From CAYOLL01 sp964404765 [NCBI: uncultured Gemmatimonadota bacterium] (GTDB lineage: Bacteria; 4572-55), in NCBI GenBank assembly GCA_964404765.1, contig CAYOLL010000076.1, positions 13,607 through 26,998 on the forward strand: a stretch of DNA of 13,392 bases, in the 5' to 3' direction. The notes under the pieces are model-generated. The model was not told the DNA's origin. It saw only the letters and a list, made by a program, of their open reading frames with translations, and did no database searches. Shown piece by piece: positions 1-6,583 of the stretch (positions are counted from its first letter, which is position 1; each line of letters starts with the position of its first letter). A program made the position numbers and the translations under genes.

Positions 1-392
1 AAATTGCTCTAAACAGTGCAGGTGTTTACACAATTTTAGTGATGGATAATAGCGGCGTCTGGACCGGAAATTACGGCCTATCACTTCATGATGTATCTAA
101 CCCTGATTTGCCACACATTGCTTATGGCGAGACGGTTACAGGCACAATCGGCATACCCGGCCAAGTGAAGGGTTATCGCTTCACGGCGTCGGCTGGGGAC
201 GTAGTTTTTATACGGATGGGACATCAATTAGGGCAACCACTATCCCCAAGATTACGTTTATATGACCAGACCGGGATATTTTTGGCGGAACACACCGATG
301 CAAACACCGCTCAAATTCAAATTGCTCTAAACAGTGCAGGTGTTTACACAATTTTAGTGATGGATAATAGCGGTGTCTGGACCGGAAATTAC
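1..392 (+). repeat. 318-bp direct repeat inside the PPC gene
   Basis: Bases 1-74 recur at 319-392 with one mismatch by eye (C54 versus T372, synonymous). The period is exactly 106 codons, one PPC unit. Because the left copy starts at the window edge, the array may continue upstream. Near-identity at DNA level points to recent duplication or gene conversion between domain units. Confidence 0.85.
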
Positions 393-1355
393 ACTCTCGC
401 CCTTCATCCACCGGATCTTATTGACAACGACATTGTCCGCATTCATTTCGATTATACCAATAATCGCATTGATGAACTCGTTTATAAACCCGGCTCTAAT
501 GAGAACCTATTGGATCAAGAGATGAACAATCGGCAGAGTCGTGGCTTGGGACGCATTCAAAATGAAATTGGCCCAAACATAGTTACTTGGAGATTTACCG
601 ACAGTACTGCGTATTTATTCTACGAAAATCCATCTTATGGAAGCAAAAATTTTCATTTACGGTGGGGACAGAAAATTGGCTTTGAGATGGACATGGAATA
701 CGCCTTGACCAATGAACAGGTGTTTTCTATCGGAGAGTTTTGGAAGCGGGACAACGATGATTATTTGGTAGTCAGCAGCCTCGATAGTGGTGTTGTAAAA
801 ATTCAAGTTCCCTATTCCGGCAACTATAATGTTTTTTATGACGGACTGGCTGTTTCTACCGGTTTGCGTGACACCCGTTACAATGAAATGCTTGGATACC
901 GCTATTCCACTGAGCGTTTGATTAAATGTGCTTCGGGTGAGGCTTTCTGGTGGGGTGAATCGTTTATCGAAGGACCGATGCATGCTGTGAGTGGGTCGGA
1001 TACGGTTGTCTTTGAATTTGCAGTAAAAGACACACAATCCTTTCATTTATGGGCTGGTCTTAATCGTAACAGTAGTGATATGGCCATCTTGACCCAAAAC
1101 TATCCAAACCCCTTTAAGCAATCCACCACCATTGAGTTTGGCATATTGCGTAAATCTCCTGTTACCATCCGTATTTACAATATTGCCGGTCAACGTGTTA
1201 AGACACTGTTGGATCAGGAAATGGAAGCCGGTTCGCACACGATCGTTTGGGATGGCAGGACAGACACGAATCAAATCGCGGCCAGTGGCGTCTATTTTCT
1301 GCAAATGCAAGCGGGCGCAACGACCAAAACACTGAAAATGGTACTGCTGAAATAA
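1..1355 (+). CDS. Secreted PPC-repeat protein with type IX sorting domain (5' partial)
   Basis: The reading frame is open from base 3, so the true start lies before the window. At least two pre-peptidase C-terminal (PPC) type beta-sandwich units are visible: the end of one (ALNSAGVYTILVMDNSGVW) and a full one at about 115-410 (GETVTGTIGIPGQVKGYRF...). A roughly 220-residue domain that I do not recognise follows (about 420-1070). From about 1090 to the stop comes a C-terminal sorting domain: QNYPNPF, then IRIYNIAGQRVKTLL, WDGRTD, SGVYFLQMQAG and KMVLLK. This is the FlgD-like domain that directs type IX export and surface attachment in FCB bacteria. The protein is therefore probably exported and surface-bound, with a binding or adhesive role; no catalytic motif is visible. 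It lies 52 bases before the next gene on the same strand, which carries the same kind of sorting domain, so the two may be co-expressed. Confidence 0.8.
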   Translation, partial: IALNSAGVYTILVMDNSGVWTGNYGLSLHDVSNPDLPHIAYGETVTGTIGIPGQVKGYRFTASAGDVVFIRMGHQLGQPLSPRLRLYDQTGIFLAEHTDANTAQIQIALNSAGVYTILVMDNSGVWTGNYTLALHPPDLIDNDIVRIHFDYTNNRIDELVYKPGSNENLLDQEMNNRQSRGLGRIQNEIGPNIVTWRFTDSTAYLFYENPSYGSKNFHLRWGQKIGFEMDMEYALTNEQVFSIGEFWKRDNDDYLVVSSLDSGVVKIQVPYSGNYNVFYDGLAVSTGLRDTRYNEMLGYRYSTERLIKCASGEAFWWGESFIEGPMHAVSGSDTVVFEFAVKDTQSFHLWAGLNRNSSDMAILTQNYPNPFKQSTTIEFGILRKSPVTIRIYNIAGQRVKTLLDQEMEAGSHTIVWDGRTDTNQIAASGVYFLQMQAGATTKTLKMVLLK

Positions 1356-1407
1356 GGAAAATTTTCCGACAACAAGTAACGCACAACCCTAAACGTAGGA
1401 GGCTATT

Positions 1408-3621
1408 ATGCAACGGCAACAAAAAAGATTACCGCATTTTTCGTTTTTGTTTATGGCGTGTCTGTTCATTGGGTTAGCGACACGGGCAGAGGCCCAATAC
1501 CCGGATTGGATCAATTATAACGCGACCGAAGAAGGACGCGCTGTGGCGGTGGAGGGTAATTATATATGGATTGGCAGGGACAACGACTTGGCTCGATTCG
1601 ATAAAATCACCGGTCAAATGACTCTCTATCCAATAGGTAGTCGAGTCAATGCTATCGCCATAGACAACAACGGCGTCAAATGGGTTGGTACTGACGGTGG
1701 CTTGATCCGCTTCGACGACAACAACTGGACAGTGTATGATTCCAATAATTCCGGTTTGCCGGGTTATTATGTCTCATCTATTGCCATTGACGCTAACGGC
1801 GTTAAGTGGATTGGCACAACTAATTACTCCAGTAGTGATGGGGGCGGCTTGGCCAGTTTTGATGACCATAATTGGACGGTGTTTAATAAAAGTAATTCCG
1901 GCTTACCAACCAACTGGGTGACAGCCATAGCTATTGATAACAATGGCGTTAAATGGATAGGGACTTTTTGGGAAGGCTTAGCTCGTTTTGATGGCAAGAG
2001 TTGGACAGTTTATAATAAAAGTAATTCCGATCTGCCACATAACAGGGTCAATGCGATTGCTATTGATGATGATGACGTCAAATGGATTGGCACTGGTTAT
2101 AGTGATGGAGGTCTGGCTCGCTTTGACGACAGCAACTGGACAATTTATAACCCTTCAAATCCAATCTTTACTATCGCGATTGATAACAGCGGCGTCAAAT
2201 GGATTGGAACATACGGTTTGGTCCGTTTTGACGGCAGTAATTGGACTGTGTACAAAGTAGACAATTCCGGCTTGCCGCAAAATTATATTGAATCTCTTGC
2301 CATTGATTCCGACAATGTTGTATGGATTGGTGCACCAAATCCTCACGAAGGAGGTATTACCCGTTTTGATGGTCGTAATTGGGCAGGATATAGCGCTAAT
2401 GTGCCTGCTAATCAAATTCTTTCCATCGCAATTGATAGTGATAATGTTAAGTGGCTTGGTATTGGCACAAATGGATATTCTAATTCTAAAGATCGTTTGG
2501 TCAGCTTTAGTGATGGTAGTACTTGGACGTCGCATTATGAGGGTTCGGGTCCCCCCTACTATATTAGTGCTGCAATAGTTATAGATCGTAAAGGTGTCAA
2601 ATGGATTGGAGGTGGTGGCCTTTGCCGATTTGACGGCAATCATTGGACCGTGTATAACACACGTAATTCCGGTCTCCCCGATTATAACGTCACGGCTATT
2701 GCCATTGATGATAAGGACGTTAAATGGATCGGAACCTACGGATTTGGCGAGCGCGGCGGCGGTCTGTCCCGGTTCGATGACAGCACCTGGACAGTCTACA
2801 ACACTGGCAATTCTGATCTAATTCAGGCCCTTGCCATTGACAATAGTGGCGATATATGGGTCGGCAGGCGGGGCAGTGGTCTGGCCCGTTTTGACGGCGA
2901 AGGGTGGACGGTGTACAACACGGCTAACTCTGCGTTGCCAAACAATACGATCCACGTTATCACTATTGACCGTCATGGCGTAAAATGGATTGGCACGAGC
3001 GGGGGTTTGGCACGTTTTGACGATCACAATTGGACGGTTTATAATGTTGGCACACCGGACAAAAATACCGTCACTGCTATCGCCATAGACACGAATGATG
3101 TCAAGTGGATTGGTACAGGTTATTCTGCTTTCAATGGCTATTTCCGATACGGTCATTTGCTCAGATTTGATGATCGCAATTGGGTTGTTTATGATCAAAG
3201 TAACTCCAGAATGCCCGTGAGCGGTGTTTCGGCAATTACTATAGACCGGAATGGCGCCAAATGGATCGGGACTTATTGGGATGGTTTAGTCGTTTATTTG
3301 GGCGATGGAGTGAATAGCGCCGAGATAACTCGTCCCCAGCTTTTAAAACAAAACTACCCCAACCCGATCAAGACTGCGACCACAATCGCCTGGTCACAAT
3401 CGGCCTATGCCGATGTTTCGGTAGTTGTCTACAATGTGAACGGTCAACGTGTCCGGCAATTGTTGCACAGCAGAATTCCATCGGGTGAGCACACTCTCTC
3501 TTGGGACGGATTGAATGATAAAGGGGAAATGGCCGCCAATGGCGTTTACTTTTATCAACTGCGCATCGGAGATTATGAGGAAACGAAGAAGATGGTTTTA
3601 GTTAGGTCAAATGATGAATGA
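1408..3621 (+). CDS. Secreted double beta-propeller protein (about 14 Reg_prop blades) with type IX sorting domain
   Basis: AGGAGG at 1397-1402 sits 5 bases before the ATG and fixes the start. Residues 1-29 form a signal peptide (positive N-terminus, LFMACLFIGLA core, cleavage after AEA). I count about 14 repeats of 38-50 residues with the pattern AIAIDxxGVKWIGTxGGLARFDDxNWTVYNxxNSGLP, the two-component-regulator propeller blade (Reg_prop family) known from periplasmic sensor domains of hybrid histidine kinases. Fourteen blades would make two seven-bladed propellers. The first and last blades are degenerate. No kinase or transmembrane segment follows. Instead residues about 650-737 are a sorting domain (QNYPNP, VVVYNVNGQRVRQLL, LSWDGLND, GVYFYQL, KKMVLV). 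The protein is thus a free or surface-anchored ligand-binding double propeller rather than a receptor kinase. The ligand is unknown. Its last codons overlap a short frame that leads into a metH tail copy. Confidence 0.88.
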   Translation: MQRQQKRLPHFSFLFMACLFIGLATRAEAQYPDWINYNATEEGRAVAVEGNYIWIGRDNDLARFDKITGQMTLYPIGSRVNAIAIDNNGVKWVGTDGGLIRFDDNNWTVYDSNNSGLPGYYVSSIAIDANGVKWIGTTNYSSSDGGGLASFDDHNWTVFNKSNSGLPTNWVTAIAIDNNGVKWIGTFWEGLARFDGKSWTVYNKSNSDLPHNRVNAIAIDDDDVKWIGTGYSDGGLARFDDSNWTIYNPSNPIFTIAIDNSGVKWIGTYGLVRFDGSNWTVYKVDNSGLPQNYIESLAIDSDNVVWIGAPNPHEGGITRFDGRNWAGYSANVPANQILSIAIDSDNVKWLGIGTNGYSNSKDRLVSFSDGSTWTSHYEGSGPPYYISAAIVIDRKGVKWIGGGGLCRFDGNHWTVYNTRNSGLPDYNVTAIAIDDKDVKWIGTYGFGERGGGLSRFDDSTWTVYNTGNSDLIQALAIDNSGDIWVGRRGSGLARFDGEGWTVYNTANSALPNNTIHVITIDRHGVKWIGTSGGLARFDDHNWTVYNVGTPDKNTVTAIAIDTNDVKWIGTGYSAFNGYFRYGHLLRFDDRNWVVYDQSNSRMPVSGVSAITIDRNGAKWIGTYWDGLVVYLGDGVNSAEITRPQLLKQNYPNPIKTATTIAWSQSAYADVSVVVYNVNGQRVRQLLHSRIPSGEHTLSWDGLNDKGEMAANGVYFYQLRIGDYEETKKMVLVRSNDE

Positions 3622-3772
3622 TGATGATGTGAGTAGGAAAGGAAACCATCCCGACGCGGCCTACTTTGGCGTGGGCAAGATTGGTAAGTATGACGTTGTT
3701 GATTACGCGGAGCGGAAAAACATTCCGCTCCACAGGATGGAGCAGTGGCTGGCGGGGAGTTTGGGGTATTGA
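3611..3772 (+). pseudogene. metH 3'-end fragment, copy 1 (53-codon open frame)
   Basis: Codons 3647-3772 read [20 protein letters not shown], continue AERKNIP...[12 protein letters not shown] and stop. This matches the extreme C-terminus of cobalamin-dependent methionine synthase (E. coli MetH ends SHPDSKYFAVAQIQRDQVEDY and WLAPNLGY). The rest of MetH is absent. The frame is open upstream to ATGATG at 3611-3616, overlapping the stop of the propeller gene, so a 53-residue peptide could be made by coupled translation. Bases 3709-3717 and 3723-3731 form a perfect 9-bp hairpin (GGAGCGGAA, loop AAACA) with no T-run after it. The Fic gene starts 43 bases downstream. I read this as a gene-end remnant flanking the Fic cassette; a role for the peptide is not supported. 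Confidence 0.8.
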
Positions 3773-3815
3773 TCGAATGCAGCGTTATTATACGTGCAAA
3801 GTGAAAGGTGATTAG

Positions 3816-4919
3816 ATGGAAAAACCAACCGGCCCGTGGTATCGCAACTACAACTACTGGAATGAATTAGCCCACCAATATCTGTCCACGTACAAAAACC
3901 TGCCGACGGACGCGCCGCATCACTACGAGATTCAAAACGCGTGTCAGGTACTGAGCTACGAGCTTATCTTTGAGAGCAATCTGATTGAGAATGAAGGGCT
4001 GTCCAAAGGGGAAACGCGCAAGGTCATCGAGCAGTTTTTTCCAAAGATTGAGGACATCTATTCACCATGGGACGGTGTTCATTTGACAGATTCGATCGTC
4101 GAACAATTGGATCAGCAGGCGGTTCAAACTATTAACGGCCATAAGCTCAATCGGGATATCGTCAAGCCCAGCGTCACTTTTGCCGGTAAATCCAAAGGTG
4201 TGAGAGAAGTGGCTCAGCATTACAACGCTTACCTGTTGGCAATGAATTACGTTTCAATGTTTAAGCATGAGGAAACAAAAACATATCAAGTGGCCCAAAT
4301 CCTTCAAAATGATCCGCCGGATTGGGACTATTGGGTGGATATTTGGCGAAATTTAAGTGGGCAAAACACATTTCCCGATCAAATAGAACGACCCAAATTG
4401 CTAACAGAAGAACGAATAAAGTATTTGCATGAAACAATCGCCGATGGATTGCTGGATACCGGTAATCCCGGCGAATATCGTCAACACGCGGTTTCTGTTG
4501 GTTGGCAAGATGTCATTTTTCCCGCCCCGGAACTCGTCCCGGCGAGCATGGCCCAATTTGTCGAGAAAGCAGCGGATATTTTTTATGCCGGTCTGGAAAA
4601 TCAGGACTACTTCACTGCCGCCGCTAAAATTAGCTATGAGTTTGTGCGGATTCACCCGTTCCCGGATTTTAACGGGCGGCTGTCACGTCTCATTCTGGTT
4701 ATGGTTTTGTTTGCCTACAGTGTGCCATTTCCAATCACTTTGCGAGGAGATAAGAAGGGACGCAAGCGTTATTTTTCTTCTCTCCAAAAAGCCAACATTG
4801 GCGATTTCAAACCGTACGCTGCTTTAATAGCCATGCGCGTAGCTGAGACGTTTCGCCAGCTTGATTATAATTTAGAACGTGCCGGGTTGCCGTTGCTCTT
4901 GAGCTTTGGCGACGCCTAA
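3816..4919 (+). CDS. Fic-domain protein adenylyltransferase (class II, N-terminal inhibitory helix)
   Basis: Fic enzymes transfer AMP from ATP to a hydroxyl side chain of a target protein. The core motif is at residues 280-291, [12 protein letters not shown]. It carries the catalytic His280, Asp284 and the NGR anion-binding turn, but has Phe where most Fic proteins have Gly (HPFxDGNGR). The flap lies before it, about residues 235-258 ([11 protein letters not shown]). An inhibitory motif of the S/TxxxE(G/N) type is at residues 54-59 (SNLIEN), N-terminal to the Fic core, which defines class II Fic proteins and implies self-inhibition through Glu58. The length of 367 aa fits this class. The start ATG is preceded by AAAGGTG at 3804-3810. 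The gene lies between metH tail copies 1 and 2 and no separate antitoxin is needed. The target protein cannot be told from sequence. Confidence 0.9.
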   Translation: MEKPTGPWYRNYNYWNELAHQYLSTYKNLPTDAPHHYEIQNACQVLSYELIFESNLIENEGLSKGETRKVIEQFFPKIEDIYSPWDGVHLTDSIVEQLDQQAVQTINGHKLNRDIVKPSVTFAGKSKGVREVAQHYNAYLLAMNYVSMFKHEETKTYQVAQILQNDPPDWDYWVDIWRNLSGQNTFPDQIERPKLLTEERIKYLHETIADGLLDTGNPGEYRQHAVSVGWQDVIFPAPELVPASMAQFVEKAADIFYAGLENQDYFTAAAKISYEFVRIHPFPDFNGRLSRLILVMVLFAYSVPFPITLRGDKKGRKRYFSSLQKANIGDFKPYAALIAMRVAETFRQLDYNLERAGLPLLLSFGDA

Positions 4920-4930
4920 GGGAAAGAACA

Positions 4931-5062
4931 TTTGCCCATCCCGACGCGGCCTACTTTGGCGTGGGCAAGATCAGTCGCGATCAAGTGGAAGATTATGCGG
5001 AGCGGAAGAATATTCCGGTGATACGGATGGAGCAGTGGTTGGCGGGGAGTTTGGGGTATTGA
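4931..5062 (+). pseudogene. metH 3'-end fragment, copy 2
   Basis: Bases 4937-5062 encode [20 protein letters not shown] followed by AERKNIP...[12 protein letters not shown] and a stop. The preceding TTT GCC (Phe-Ala) also fits MetH, so this copy reaches slightly further upstream than copy 1. The first 35 bases (4937-4971) are identical to copy 1, the middle has many silent and amino-acid changes, and the last 22 bases are again identical. ISRDQVEDY is closer to the MetH consensus than copy 1. The TGA at 5060-5062 is one base before the hicA ATG, so a full metH ending here would be translationally coupled to hicA. No start codon is evident for this fragment alone. Confidence 0.85.
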
Positions 5063-5063
5063 A

Positions 5064-5312
5064 ATGAGCCGGATTTTGAAGCTGATTTTGAAATGCAAGC
5101 AAAACCCAAAGAATGTGGGTTTTGAGGATGCAATCAAGTTGTTAGAAATGATGAGCTTTCGATTGGTGAATGTGCGGGGTAGCCATTATCATTATGATGA
5201 TGGCCGCACGTTGATAACAATTGTGAAACCACACGGCGGACAAAAATTTGTGCGTATTGCCGATGTCAAACGAATTCTGGATTTGTTGGAGGGTTATTAT
5301 GATCAAATCTAA
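5064..5312 (+). CDS. hicA: HicA-family mRNA interferase toxin
   Basis: The 82-residue product has the HicA (YcfA-like, dsRBD-fold) signature: a first helix with GFEDAIKLLEMMSF, then VRGSHYHY holding the catalytic histidine of the GSHhxY motif, the strand TLITIVKPHGGQKF, and a last helix ADVKRILDLL. HicA cleaves mRNA and tmRNA and is silenced by HicB. The ATG follows the stop of metH tail copy 2 by one base with no clear Shine-Dalgarno of its own, which suggests coupling to upstream translation. It overlaps hicB by 14 bases in the usual toxin-first order. The N-terminus is somewhat longer than in minimal HicA proteins (about 60 aa). Confidence 0.87.
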   Translation: MSRILKLILKCKQNPKNVGFEDAIKLLEMMSFRLVNVRGSHYHYDDGRTLITIVKPHGGQKFVRIADVKRILDLLEGYYDQI

Positions 5313-5532
5313 CTACCCATTTTTGGTTGAGCCGAATGAGGACGGTGGATTTTATGTCTTTTTCCCGGATTTTCCGACTATTTTTACCGGCGGCGAAACG
5401 ATTCATGAGGCCGTTCAGAATGCCTTTGAAGCCTTAGCCGGACACTTGGAAACGCTGGCGCAATTAGGGCGCTTTATCCCGACCCCGACCTCTAACATGC
5501 GTCAAAAAATCCAATCATTAGCATTGGTCTGA
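5299..5532 (+). CDS. hicB: HicB-family antitoxin (short form)
   Basis: I take the ATG at 5299 as the start because GGAGGG at 5288-5293 precedes it and because the HicB fold begins there (NYPFLVEPNEDGGFYVFFPD, then GGETIHEAVQNAFEALAGHL). A longer reading from 5248 would lie inside hicA with no homology. The 77-residue product is the HicB_like antitoxin domain (degenerate RNase H fold) without a C-terminal DNA-binding domain. It should bind HicA, but self-regulation of the operon through DNA binding is less clear. It ends 6 bases before metH tail copy 3. Confidence 0.87.
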   Translation: MIKSNYPFLVEPNEDGGFYVFFPDFPTIFTGGETIHEAVQNAFEALAGHLETLAQLGRFIPTPTSNMRQKIQSLALV

Positions 5533-5637
5533 GTGTTCGCCTACTTTGGCGTGGGCAGAATCGGCAAGGATCAAGCGGCGGATTACGCGGAGCGGATCGG
5601 CATTCCGTTGAGCCGGATGGAGCAGTGGCTGGCGGGG
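5533..5637 (+). pseudogene. metH 3'-end fragment, copy 3, truncated by an IS
   Basis: Bases 5539-5637 encode AYFGVGRIGKDQAADYAERI followed by [13 protein letters not shown]. After that codon the sequence changes at exactly the IS left end (5638), so the final SLGY codons are missing. The frame runs through the IS end to TAG at 5653-5655. A GTG at 5533 directly after the hicB stop could in principle start it. It has its own substitutions relative to copies 1 and 2 (for example R-I and IGIPLS), so the three copies are not fresh duplicates of one another. Confidence 0.82.
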
Positions 5638-5662
5638 TGTCCCGTCCTGATATAGATTGACA
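5638..5662 (+). repeat. IS left terminal inverted repeat
   Basis: Begins TGTCCCGTCC and ends TTGACA; pairs with the right repeat at 6252-6276. Confidence 0.8.
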
Positions 5663-5687
5663 CAGAAACCTCTGAAATGCGTATAAT
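5657..5687 (+). promoter_or_regulatory. Candidate sigma70-type promoter in the IS left end
   Basis: TTGACA at 5657-5662 and TATAAT at 5682-5687 are both perfect consensus hexamers, but the spacer is 19 bases, longer than the best 17. It points into the transposase remnant. The -35 box is also the inner part of the terminal repeat. Confidence 0.45.
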
Positions 5688-5706
5688 TTTAATCATAGAT
5701 TAAACA

Positions 5707-6261
5707 TTGGCATACCTAAAATGGAAAGAGGTTTTCGATGTCACATCAAGCTCGGTAACCCGCCGCCATCAAGTGATAGTCGCCGACATTACCTACATTG
5801 ACACCCGCGAAGGCTTTATTTACCTGGCGCTGTTAACCGACGTCTTTTCCCGCAAGATTGTCGGTTACGATGTCAGCGACAGCCTGGCGGTCGAAGGCAG
5901 TTTGCGGGCCTTGAAAATGGCGCTGCCGGAGGTTGCCGATCCAAAGGCGCTCATCCATCACTCGGATCGAGGCGTTCAATATTGCTGCTATGCCTATACC
6001 GATCTGTTGCAATTGAAAGGAGTTCGGATCAGTATGGGCGAAAAAGGAAATCCATACGAAAATGCTCTGGCCGAGCGGGTCAACGGCATCCTCAAATTGG
6101 AATTCCTGTTGGACCAAGTTTTCCCGACGAAAGCCATTGCTCGAGAAGCAACCCGTGAGTCGATTCATATCTACAACTTTGAACGGCCTCACAGCAGCAT
6201 CGGTTTACGCACCCCCGCTCAAAAATTTAATCAGAAGTCAGAGGAAAAATGTGTCAACTAA
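5707..6261 (+). pseudogene. IS3-family transposase OrfB, N-terminally truncated
   Basis: The 184-residue frame keeps the whole rve integrase core: Asp27 in ADITYI, Asp87 in HHSDRGVQY and Glu123 in YENALAE, which gives the expected 35 residues between the last two. The end motif YNFERPHSSIGLRTPAQ is typical of the family. The N-terminal helix-turn-helix (HTH_21) part of OrfB and all of OrfA are gone; an in-frame TAA at 5701-5703 precedes the TTG at 5707. The first ~22 residues do not look like the family and may come from the deletion junction. The stop lies in the right terminal repeat. Activity in its own right is unlikely, although the element still has both ends and could be moved in trans. 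Confidence 0.85.
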
Positions 6262-6528
6262 TTTTAGGACTTGACAGTCACGAAGTAGCCTCAGCCAATA
6301 GTGGGTTTCACGCGCCTCTTTGTAGGCCACCGATAGTTTGGCGACAAAATCTTTATCCGATTGCCCGCCCAACGCTTCTTCCACATTTGCGCCAATAGAA
6401 GTCCCGCAACGCAAAACTTGCTTGGCCAGCACAAACTCCTTCTTCTCCTCACACAGATGTTTGTACAGCTTCACAATCCGCAAGGCAAACTTGTAACTTT
6501 TCTCAACGACGACATTGTCACTTTTCAT
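6238..6528 (-). pseudogene. Four-helix bundle protein (23S rRNA IVP family), C-terminus replaced by IS sequence
   Basis: The product begins MKSDNVVVEKSYKFALRIVK and contains QVLRCGTSIGANVEEALGGQ and AYKEARETHYWLRLL, which are hallmarks of the S23/IVP-type four-helix bundle family (TIGR02436, PF05635). Members normally run to about 115-125 aa. Here the genuine part covers 84 codons (6528 down to 6277), and the last 12 residues before the stop at 6238 are read from the IS right end. The final helix is therefore lost and the protein is probably defective. AGGA within the last heptamer of the array at 6535-6583 is the likely ribosome site. The gene follows the SucC-like gene on the same strand. 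Confidence 0.83.
6252..6276 (-). repeat. IS right terminal inverted repeat
   Basis: Reverse complement begins TGTCAAGTCC and ends TTGACA; partner of 5638-5662. It contains the transposase stop codon. Confidence 0.8.
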
Positions 6529-6534
6529 CGCGCC

Positions 6535-6583
6535 AATTCCTAATTCCTAATTCCTAATTTTTAATTTTTAATTCTAAATTCCT
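6535..6583 (-). repeat. Seven tandem heptamers (AGGAATT type)
   Basis: On the minus strand the units read AGGAATT, TAGAATT, AAAAATT, AAAAATT, AGGAATT, AGGAATT, AGGAATT, in perfect 7-base register over 49 bases. The array encodes the last residues (EEFRIKN) and the stop codon of the SucC-like gene, and supplies an AGGA ribosome-binding site to the following four-helix-bundle gene. Confidence 0.9.

Larger units (their letters stand above)
5638..6276 (+). mobile_element. Internally deleted IS3-family element (639 bp)
   Basis: The ends form imperfect terminal inverted repeats: 5638-5662 and 6252-6276 match at 18 of 25 positions by eye. Both begin TGTC, share GTCCT, and have an inner TTGACA. A shared CCTCTGA lies further in on each side (5669-5675 and near 6237). 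Only the transposase catalytic part is left. orfA and the N-terminal part of orfB are missing compared with the usual 1.2-1.5 kb. No target-site duplication is seen (GGG before, GTC after), and both flanking genes are truncated at the IS borders, which fits an IS-linked deletion. Confidence 0.82.

Noticed and set aside
2155-3198. Minus-strand open frames opposite the propeller gene
   Set aside because: They arise from the repeated blade codons on the other strand and show only repeat-derived sequence.
1640-3290. Regularly spaced similar sequences that could suggest a CRISPR or DNA repeat array
   Set aside because: Similarity is at protein level (Reg_prop blades) with variable spacing and codons, and lies inside one long reading frame.
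3709-3731. Hairpin in metH tail copy 1 as a terminator for the propeller gene
   Set aside because: The stem is perfect but there is no following T-run, and it is made of codons that vary in the other tail copies.
3777-3815. 12-residue frame ending right before the Fic ATG as a leader peptide
   Set aside because: It is too short, has no ribosome site, and no second example supports it, unlike the SucC-like heads.
5635-6279. Target-site duplication around the IS
   Set aside because: The bases next to the two ends do not match (GGG and GTC), so no duplication can be claimed.
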